Source of the DNA: Thermoplasmatota archaeon
GTDB lineage: Archaea > Thermoplasmatota > Thermoplasmata > Thermoplasmatales > GCA-001856825
Assembly: GCA_023379555.1 (NCBI GenBank)
Contig: JAMCQR010000045.1
Coordinates: 1 to 11,356, forward strand
Length of the DNA: 11,356 bases
Reading direction: 5' to 3'
Below the pieces are notes generated by a model, which did not search any database, was not told the origin of the DNA, and saw only the letters and a program-made list of their open reading frames with translations. This document shows positions 6,088 through 11,356 of this stretch, piece after piece (the stretch's first letter is position 1; every line of letters begins with the position of its first letter). A program made the translations under genes and the position numbers.

Positions 6088-7998
6088 CTAATTCTTGAGT
6101 AATTCTCTGATTTTCTGGGAGAGCGTATCTGAGATTTCCTTTCCTTCGAACTGCCCTCTCACCTGCTTCATCACAGTTCCCATCAGAAATTTGAAGGACC
6201 CTTCTCCCCGCTCCCTGATCAAGGGCTCATTATCTTTCACAATGGCCTCGATTATTTTCACAAGCTTCTTGTTGCTCTCAGACTTTATTTTGAATTCTGG
6301 CCCAATTTCCCTGACTCCTAGTTGATCTTCAAGCTGTAGAGAATAATCGAATGAATTACTTTCCAGCAATGTCAACTTACTGCTTTCTGAAAGCTTGAAT
6401 TCACCAAAAAGATATAGCGACTCCAGAGATTCTGAAGGAATGTTGCCTTTTGAAAATCTCTTAGTTAGATACCTTGCCTTGTTGAGGTTTGGGTTCTCCG
6501 ACGAATAGACAACCGACAGGAACTTTGCGCAGACTTTTGGGGTTCCGAAATCTTTGACAAAAGATTCCAACACATCATCGTACTCTTTCCAGAGCGAGCT
6601 GAATGCTTCCTGTGCGGGGATTCCCATAGATTCGAGATATTCAACCCTTTTCTCAACTGTCGGTGGGACTTTAGTTTCTAATTCTTCAATATAAGATGAA
6701 TTTAAGGGGATCAGAGGAATGTCAGTTTCTGGATACATTCTGGAGCTTCCAGCGAGTGGTCTAAGGTACTTTGTACCATTTTCTGCCGCAGCTCGAGTCT
6801 CCGCAGGAACCCCGTTCAGCGCTTCGCGAACTCTGGATTGAATGATCTCAACGCAGATCTCTATCTTGGAAGGTTCAAGGACGACGAGGCCAAAAGCATC
6901 ATCTTTCTTTGAGCCTAGTCTCTTTGAAATTTCGTTCATTGCCTTCTCATTTATTCCGTAATTGGGGAGCTCATCAGAGTGGATGAATCCTCCAATGCCA
7001 ACTGCTCTCAGTCGTTCTGCAATTTCCTTTCCCAGTCTGAACTTGCCATTGTTCAGTACTCCAGAGAGACCTGGCAAGGAAAATCCGTAAATTTTCTTTC
7101 CTCCCCTAACGCCTTTCGTGAAAATTTCCGAATTATTGAAGAAAGCAGAATTGGTCAAATCTTCGAGTAGAAGATCAGTTGAAACACTTCTTCCTTTCAA
7201 AACACGTGCTATCTCAAGGAGGGACTCCTGTCTCTCAATCTCCTTAGTCAGAACCTTTTCAATCTGAGAGAGTGACGACACTCCCTTTATCTCTACCCTG
7301 TTTCCGCCAAAAATGGATACATTAAGATCCTGTCTTATGCTACTGCCTTCCCTTCTTATCATCCCACTCTGCTTGACAGCCAGGCCTATGTTTTGAGCCG
7401 CTTCCCTAGCCTCTTTTGGTGAACGGATATCGGGATCTGTTGAAATTTCTATCAGCGGAATGCCAAGCCGATCTAGGGAGTATACAATTTTCTTCTCGTC
7501 CTCCCTGACTTTCTTGCTCGCTTCCTCTTCCAACGTCACTGAGGTTATTCCGATAATCTTTGAATCCATCTTGAACTTTCCGTGCACTCCTATTATTCCT
7601 GTTCGTTGAAAACCAGAAGTGTTTGAACCATCGACCACTATCTTTCGCATAAAATGGACATTGTCCACAATCTTGCAACCCAGGATCAAAGAAACAACGA
7701 TCGCCGTATCAAGAGTCTCCCTTCTCGGTGCGTGTGGAGGCTCTTCGTCCATCTCGACGAGGCAGGAATTTTCCGTCTTGATGTACTCATATTCCCTTCC
7801 CTTCAGAGATTCCTGAAGAGCAGCTATATCCTTTTCAGACTTCTCACCAGAAACTACTGTCAGTTTCCTCGTGAATGATCCCAACTCAGTGTCGCTCTCT
7901 TCTCCTTTACAATCGCAGAAGAGTTTCCTCCCTTTGACTTGAAAGTGTATCTCCAACCCGATCTTCACATCATTCAATTCTTCGCTCAGATAATTCAC
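6088..7998 (-). CDS. gatE: Glu-tRNA(Gln) amidotransferase subunit E
   Basis: A complete, 636-residue GatE, the archaeal GatB-like subunit. It binds misacylated Glu-tRNA(Gln), phosphorylates the glutamyl group and amidates it using ammonia delivered by GatD. Visible features are VKIGLEIHFQVKGRKLFCDC at the N-terminus with Cys28 and Cys30, MDEEPPHAPRRE near 83-94, DGSNTSGFQRT (123-133), TSVTLEEEA near 152, and RLGIPLIEISTDPDIRSPKE followed by SIRQDLNVSIFGG and RVEIKGV in the cradle domain. A central insertion carries GFSLPGLSGVL as expected of the AspRS-like GAD domain. The C-terminus has a YqeY-like tail with FLMGTVMKQVRGQFEGKEI. The start is GTG at 7998, inside gatD; an in-frame stop two codons upstream excludes an earlier start. 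GAGGTG overlaps the start rather than preceding it, so coupling to gatD translation is likely. A later GTG at 7968 is the only good alternative. Confidence 0.96.
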   Translation of the reverse strand: MNYLSEELNDVKIGLEIHFQVKGRKLFCDCKGEESDTELGSFTRKLTVVSGEKSEKDIAALQESLKGREYEYIKTENSCLVEMDEEPPHAPRRETLDTAIVVSLILGCKIVDNVHFMRKIVVDGSNTSGFQRTGIIGVHGKFKMDSKIIGITSVTLEEEASKKVREDEKKIVYSLDRLGIPLIEISTDPDIRSPKEAREAAQNIGLAVKQSGMIRREGSSIRQDLNVSIFGGNRVEIKGVSSLSQIEKVLTKEIERQESLLEIARVLKGRSVSTDLLLEDLTNSAFFNNSEIFTKGVRGGKKIYGFSLPGLSGVLNNGKFRLGKEIAERLRAVGIGGFIHSDELPNYGINEKAMNEISKRLGSKKDDAFGLVVLEPSKIEICVEIIQSRVREALNGVPAETRAAAENGTKYLRPLAGSSRMYPETDIPLIPLNSSYIEELETKVPPTVEKRVEYLESMGIPAQEAFSSLWKEYDDVLESFVKDFGTPKVCAKFLSVVYSSENPNLNKARYLTKRFSKGNIPSESLESLYLFGEFKLSESSKLTLLESNSFDYSLQLEDQLGVREIGPEFKIKSESNKKLVKIIEAIVKDNEPLIRERGEGSFKFLMGTVMKQVRGQFEGKEISDTLSQKIRELLKN

Positions 7999-9199
7999 CT
8001 CTTAGGTTCTTGGCGAGAAGGTTTCTGGCAGTGTCGTGATCAAAATTGCCCAACAGAAAAGAAAGTTTGGTATAGGCCACTTCCGGCAGCATGTCGTGAA
8101 GGGGAATAACACCAGCTTCAAGCATATTTCTCCCTGTGGTGTAGACCTCAAGGTTCACCTCGCCGTAGAGACACTGGGTAGTAATTCCAATTATCTTTCC
8201 ATCATCAGTGTAATCCTTCACCTGAGACAAGAACCTGTTGGAAATGTGACCGAGACCTGTGCCTGCCAAAATTATTCCGTCGTTCGTCTCAGCAAACTTG
8301 TTGAATATTTCTTCGCTTAATCCTGGATAAAAATACAGGAGTCCAACTTTCTCGCTTAACTTGTCATACAGTTTTGTTGGTTTGCCATTCACCTTTTCAT
8401 ACTTTTTCCAATGAATGTTCAGGTTGCCATCGACAGTGCCGATAGGTTCAGAATTGACGCTCTTGAACGCGTCCCTTCGTGATGAGTGCATCTTCCGTAA
8501 CCTAACACCCGAGTGAATGTCGAGGGTATCATCACTGGTTGAGGAGTGCATGACGACACCTACCTCTCCGAGATCCGATTGAGCAACCTTGACCGCCCCC
8601 GTAAGATTGAAGAACGCGTCAGAAGAAGGACGGTCAGGCGATCTCTGGGATGCTGTGATCACTATCGGGGCACTGGGATTCTCTATCAGAAATGATAGTG
8701 CAGATGAAGTAAAGGAAAGCGTGTCAGTTCCATGTGTTATGACCACACCCTCCTTTTGATTGACCTTTTCGAACACTTTTTTCGCTATGTTTATCCAGTC
8801 GCTCTTTTTCATGTCTTCAGAAAGAATGTTCAGAATTATCTCCGCATCCACAGAGGCAACCCTTGCTAGGTCTGGCTGTGCGTACAGCATCTCCTGAGCA
8901 GTCTTGGCAGGTTTCACGGCTCCCGTTTCGTAGTCTACATAACTCGCAATTGTCCCTCCTGTTCCCAGTAAAAATACGCGCTTCCCCTTACCAGTCAGGT
9001 TTCCCCTCACCACGTTCTTGGGGGAGTATTTTGAGATCAAATTGATCGAGCTTATGGAAACATTCTCAAGGGAAAGATTGTAACCGTTCTGGAGCTTGAT
9101 TACGGTTATCTTTTCATCCTTTGAAATGAACATTCCAGAGAAAGTGGTTCCCTTCCACTGAACTTCGACCTTGTCACCCGATTCAAGAGCATCGGACAC
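7970..9199 (-). CDS. gatD: Glu-tRNA(Gln) amidotransferase subunit D (asparaginase-like)
   Basis: A complete, 409-residue GatD, the glutaminase subunit of the archaeal GatDE complex. It releases ammonia from glutamine (or asparagine) for conversion of Glu-tRNA(Gln) to Gln-tRNA(Gln). The N-terminal 60 residues form the small beta-barrel domain (KVEVQWKGTTFSGMFI, IKLQNGYNLSL). The rest is a type I asparaginase fold with the catalytic-Thr motif FLLGTGGTIAS (76-86), VITHGTDTLSF (153-163), ITASQRSPDRPSSDAFFNL (181-199), VVMHSST (215-221) and GTGLGHI (313-319). All expected active-site motifs are present. The start is GTG at 9199; it lacks an SD but has a T-rich TATA-like element about 24 nt upstream. 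The gene is first in the block and overlaps gatE by 29 nt, which supports production of the two subunits together. Confidence 0.96.
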   Translation of the reverse strand: MSDALESGDKVEVQWKGTTFSGMFISKDEKITVIKLQNGYNLSLENVSISSINLISKYSPKNVVRGNLTGKGKRVFLLGTGGTIASYVDYETGAVKPAKTAQEMLYAQPDLARVASVDAEIILNILSEDMKKSDWINIAKKVFEKVNQKEGVVITHGTDTLSFTSSALSFLIENPSAPIVITASQRSPDRPSSDAFFNLTGAVKVAQSDLGEVGVVMHSSTSDDTLDIHSGVRLRKMHSSRRDAFKSVNSEPIGTVDGNLNIHWKKYEKVNGKPTKLYDKLSEKVGLLYFYPGLSEEIFNKFAETNDGIILAGTGLGHISNRFLSQVKDYTDDGKIIGITTQCLYGEVNLEVYTTGRNMLEAGVIPLHDMLPEVAYTKLSFLLGNFDHDTARNLLAKNLRGELSERRIE

Positions 9200-9217
9200 A
9201 GTTAGGGATGTTTAATT

Positions 9218-9227
9218 CGTAAAAAAA
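9218..9227 (-). promoter_or_regulatory. Weak TATA-like element of gatD
   Basis: The minus strand reads AGTTTTTTTACG, with the T-run centred about 24 nt before the gatD GTG at 9199. No Shine-Dalgarno sequence precedes the start. Spacing matches the other first-gene promoters in this window, but the element departs from a good TATA consensus. Confidence 0.35.
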
Positions 9228-9752
9228 CTTGCCGAGGTTAGTTTCATTGCTCCCTCTATCCAAATTCCAGAAATTATAGACAAAATTCGACCAAAGAATG
9301 TTCCCATAGATCCAAAATTGCAACCCTCTTCATAGTACACATAATTCCTTCTGTATTCCCAAGAAGTACTATGAGAAGCGCAACTGAGAAGTATATCAAC
9401 TGATCAATGACCAAAGTTGCTGGATGTAAGGTTGACAATAGAAATATTCTTGAATCTGGCCAACGCAAAGTAGCAGAGGAAAGGAAATCACTTTACCAAC
9501 GTGGTCCATAAGATTCCCGGAGGACGAATTACTCTTGGGTAACCGAAACTCAGTTGGTTAGATTCAAAGGAAGTGCTTCTTGAAATTCCAGGTGCTAGCA
9601 GCAGGATCTTAGTAACTTCGATAATCAAACTGTCACTCCTCATTTGAACATTCCGTCTCCGTTTCGATTGAATTGACAAAAAATGAGTACTATGCATATT
9701 ACAGAGGTAGATAAAGAAAGGATACGGAAATGTTGGATCGCATAAAGAAATG
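9228..9752. other. Gene-poor divergent spacer between gatD and nadM
   Basis: The gap between the two divergent genes is about 580 bp, most of it unexplained by promoters. It is AT-richer than its surroundings. Only short open frames exist. One on the minus strand, 9274-9468, starts at TTG and has a hydrophobic stretch (DQLIYFSVALLIVLLGN). Another, minus 9488-9697, starts at ATG and ends ILWTTLVK. Neither has a convincing start signal or a recognisable family. I see no tRNA, no repeat array and no IS ends. It may hold a decayed gene or an untranslated RNA. Confidence 0.5.
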
Positions 9753-9760
9753 GTTTAATC
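9753..9760 (+). promoter_or_regulatory. TATA-like promoter element of nadM
   Basis: GTTTAATC, preceded by purine-rich AAAGAAATG (BRE position), is centred about 23 nt before the nadM ATG. There is no Shine-Dalgarno sequence before the ATG, so a leaderless transcript is likely. Confidence 0.5.
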
Positions 9761-9779
9761 GTAGTGTTAATTTAGTTGT

Positions 9780-10298
9780 ATGCGTCCCCTGATGATAGGG
9801 AGGTTTCAACCGTTTCACAATGGTCATATGTGGCTAGCGAGGAAAATAATCAACGAGTACGGCTCCCTGATCATAGGTATTGGAAGCGCCCAAGAGTCGC
9901 ACACACTCGCAAATCCTTTCACCGCAGGTGAAAGGCAGTATATGATTCAGAGAGCCATGGAATCGAATTCAATTCGCGACTATTATCTAGTGCCAATCGA
10001 GGACCTATACAGGAACAGTCTGTGGGTCAGTCACATAGTTTCCCTGACTCCTCCGTTTGATATCGCGATCTCGGGGAATCCGCTCGTAAAGAGATTGTTC
10101 TTGGAAGCGGGAAAGAATGTTTTAGAACCGGAAATGAAGACGAGGGAAACTTATTCGGGAAGGGAAATAAGGAAGAGGATAATGGGAGGGGAAAAGTGGG
10201 AAGACCTCGTTCCAGATGCAGTCTACAAAGTCATTCTGGAGATAGATGGGGTCAAGAGACTTCAGGATCTTGCGAAGACCGATGAAGTTAATAAGTGA
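9780..10298 (+). CDS. nadM: Archaeal nicotinamide-nucleotide (NMN) adenylyltransferase
   Basis: A complete, 172-residue NadM-type enzyme that joins NMN and ATP to make NAD+ and pyrophosphate, in the last step of NAD synthesis. It carries the nucleotidyltransferase signature GRFQPFHNGH at residues 7-16, the adenylyl-binding stretch IGIGSAQESHTLANPFTAGE (32-51), ISGNPLVKRLF (97-107) and the C-terminal YSGREIRKRIM (125-135), which is the ISTxxIR-like phosphate-binding motif. Length and motifs are those of the archaeal family. The ATG lies just after a TATA-like box, with no SD, so the mRNA is probably leaderless. The stop is only 17 nt before the rpoL-like start, suggesting one operon. Confidence 0.96.
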   Translation: MRPLMIGRFQPFHNGHMWLARKIINEYGSLIIGIGSAQESHTLANPFTAGERQYMIQRAMESNSIRDYYLVPIEDLYRNSLWVSHIVSLTPPFDIAISGNPLVKRLFLEAGKNVLEPEMKTRETYSGREIRKRIMGGEKWEDLVPDAVYKVILEIDGVKRLQDLAKTDEVNK

Positions 10299-10315
10299 TT
10301 GAAAATAAGGTCTGA

Positions 10316-10600
10316 ATGAAGGAAATGGAGTTTGTGGTCATAGACAAAGGCAAGGACTTCATAGTATACGAAGTACAGAACAACGATAACACCATTCTGA
10401 GGCCCCTGATGGAAGAGATAGAAAACGACACGATGGTTGAAAACTCGAGGTACTATTTCGAACACCCCTACCTTTCAAATCCCAAGATTCACATAAAAGT
10501 CAAGCAGGGAAAACCTCAGGCTGCACTCAAGAGGAGCCTGAGAAGAATGGAAAAGATTTACGAGAATTTGTACGGACAATACAAGAAGATAAACAGTTAA
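10316..10600 (+). CDS. rpoL: DNA-directed RNA polymerase subunit L-like protein
   Basis: A 94-residue protein with the layout of archaeal RpoL (homologue of Rpb11), the subunit that dimerises with RpoD to seed assembly of RNA polymerase. Evidence is the order of elements: beta-strand start EFVVIDKGKDFIVYEVQ, NDNTILRPLMEEIENDTMV (compare the family's D-H-T-L-x-N-x-L-R-E-E-L-x-x-D-x-x-V), YYFEHPYLSNPKIHIKV (family A-Y-x-x-E-H-P-L-x-x-x-P), and a C-terminal helix ALKRSLRRMEKIYENLYGQY. The family HTL is replaced by NTI, so the copy is divergent. The ATG at 10316 has AAGGT 4 nt upstream; a second ATG at 10325 would begin MEFVVI, closer to typical RpoL, and is equally plausible. The gene lies 17 nt after nadM. 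Confidence 0.8.
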   Translation: MKEMEFVVIDKGKDFIVYEVQNNDNTILRPLMEEIENDTMVENSRYYFEHPYLSNPKIHIKVKQGKPQAALKRSLRRMEKIYENLYGQYKKINS

Positions 10601-10630
10601 TTTTATAGTCGTCCTGCTGCCCACATGAAA

Positions 10631-10639
10631 GTTTTTATC
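10631..10639 (+). promoter_or_regulatory. TATA-like promoter element of the PAC2 gene
   Basis: GTTTTTATC is centred about 24-25 nt before the ATG at 10660, in a 59-bp spacer after rpoL. No SD precedes the ATG. The spacing implies a leaderless transcript separate from nadM-rpoL. Confidence 0.5.
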
Positions 10640-10659
10640 CGGTGTATTGATTAGTTTTT

Positions 10660-11356
10660 ATGGATCAAAATGAACCGCAAGTCATAGAGATAAACAAGTT
10701 CGTGCCCAAAAGTCCGATTGTTATTCTAGGATTCGTGGAATCGACTACACTGGGGTTGCTGACTTCTTCCTATTTAATTGAGCAGCTCGAACTTCATCAA
10801 ATTGCTCAGATAAAGAGCGTCCACATCCCTCCCGTTACTGTCTTTGTCGGAGGGAAGATGAGGACACCATTCAGGGTATACGGAAACAAGGACGGTACCT
10901 TGTTGGTAATCACCTGTGAGGTCCCCATTGATGATGAAGGGCTGTATGAAATTACTTCGGTCCTGGTAAAATGGATTGAGGGAATGAAACCCAAGGAAAT
11001 TGTGGTCATAGATGGAATACCCGCAAAGGGTCTTGTAGATAAGAGAGAAGTTTACGCTGCTGCCGAGTCGGAAAATTTCAAACGGTTATCAGATGCTGGA
11101 GTTCAAAGTGCCGGTTCTGCGATCATATCAGGGATAGGAGGAGCACTCATAAACGAGTGTATCGGAAAGAAGATAGATGCAGTCTCTCTTATGACCGATA
11201 CCTCTATCGATATTCCGGACCCCGAGGCAGTGCTCGCAATCGTTAAAGTGCTGAATGGTGCTTACAAACTCAACATCAAGACAGACATCTTGGAAGGGTC
11301 CGTGAAGAAGCTTCACGAACAGACCAATGAGATAATAAACAAATTCAACCAGATGC
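10660..11356 (+). CDS. PAC2 family protein (archaeal proteasome-assembly-chaperone homologue), 3' end cut off
   Basis: The frame is open from ATG at 10660 to the window end, giving 232 residues of an unfinished protein. The sequence has the look of the PAC2 family (archaeal PbaA/PbaB-like proteins, homologues of eukaryotic proteasome assembly chaperones). Features are the opening KSPIVILGFVESTTLGLLTS, the strand-turn IKSVHIPPVTVFVGGKMRTP, LLVITCEVPIDDEGLYEITS, KEIVVIDGIPAKG, then SAIISGIGGALINECIGKK followed by VSLMTDTSIDIPDPEAV, typical of the domain's second half. The C-terminal part is helical with charged repeats (KKLHEQTNEIINKF), as in PbaB-type tails. No signal peptide or membrane segment is seen. 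A TATA-like box and no SD indicate its own leaderless transcript. Whether it assists proteasome assembly or has another role is inference from the family. Confidence 0.85.
   Translation, partial: MDQNEPQVIEINKFVPKSPIVILGFVESTTLGLLTSSYLIEQLELHQIAQIKSVHIPPVTVFVGGKMRTPFRVYGNKDGTLLVITCEVPIDDEGLYEITSVLVKWIEGMKPKEIVVIDGIPAKGLVDKREVYAAAESENFKRLSDAGVQSAGSAIISGIGGALINECIGKKIDAVSLMTDTSIDIPDPEAVLAIVKVLNGAYKLNIKTDILEGSVKKLHEQTNEIINKFNQM

Noticed and set aside
9488..9697. Minus-strand 69-residue frame with APGISRS, recalling the PGxSRSG motif of undecaprenyl-diphosphatase (UppP)
   Set aside because: The match is a few residues, the flanking sequence is not membrane-like as UppP requires, and no continuation is found in other frames.
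9683..9745. Tiny plus-strand frame MSTMHITEVDKERIRKCWIA before nadM
   Set aside because: About 20 codons, no SD or spaced TATA box, and it ends before the nadM promoter. Chance occurrence is the simplest view.

Overview
This looks like a chromosomal piece of an archaeon. The markers are GatD and GatE (an archaea-only tRNA-dependent amidotransferase), a Hel308 helicase, an archaeal NadM-type NMN adenylyltransferase, an RpoL-like RNA polymerase subunit, a PAC2-domain protein and a SerRS closest in feel to euryarchaeal (Pyrococcus-like) enzymes. Start codons are often GTG or TTG. Genes that begin a transcript have AT-rich TATA-like boxes centred about 23-27 nt before the start codon and no Shine-Dalgarno, as expected for leaderless mRNAs; genes inside operons more often show SD-like sequence. 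A Thermoplasmata or Nitrososphaerota relative is possible, but the lineage cannot be fixed from this window.

Layout. Positions 1-1267 (+) hold the 3' end of a 2-oxoacid:ferredoxin oxidoreductase beta subunit, overlapping by 4 nt a complete endonuclease IV gene. Positions 1406-1996 (-) hold the broken remains of a major facilitator transporter. Positions 2115-9199 (-) are a dense informational block, transcribed right to left: gatD, gatE (29-nt overlap), an unrecognised 159-residue protein, serS, and a Hel308 helicase whose TTG start lies 3 nt after the serS stop. Internal promoters precede the unknown gene and serS. Positions 9200-9779 are a roughly 580-bp gene-poor divergent spacer. Positions 9780-11356 (+) hold nadM, an rpoL-like gene, and the 5' part of a PAC2 family gene cut by the window end.

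Together the genes are core housekeeping: Gln-tRNA formation by transamidation, serine charging, DNA repair and fork processing (Hel308, endonuclease IV), NAD synthesis, transcription, probable proteasome assembly, and ferredoxin-linked oxidation of 2-oxoacids. I see no phage, IS element, CRISPR array, tRNA or rRNA. I found no clear new multi-gene system. The points most worth a second look are the unknown gene between gatE and serS, the serS-hel308 junction, the decayed transporter and the long divergent spacer.
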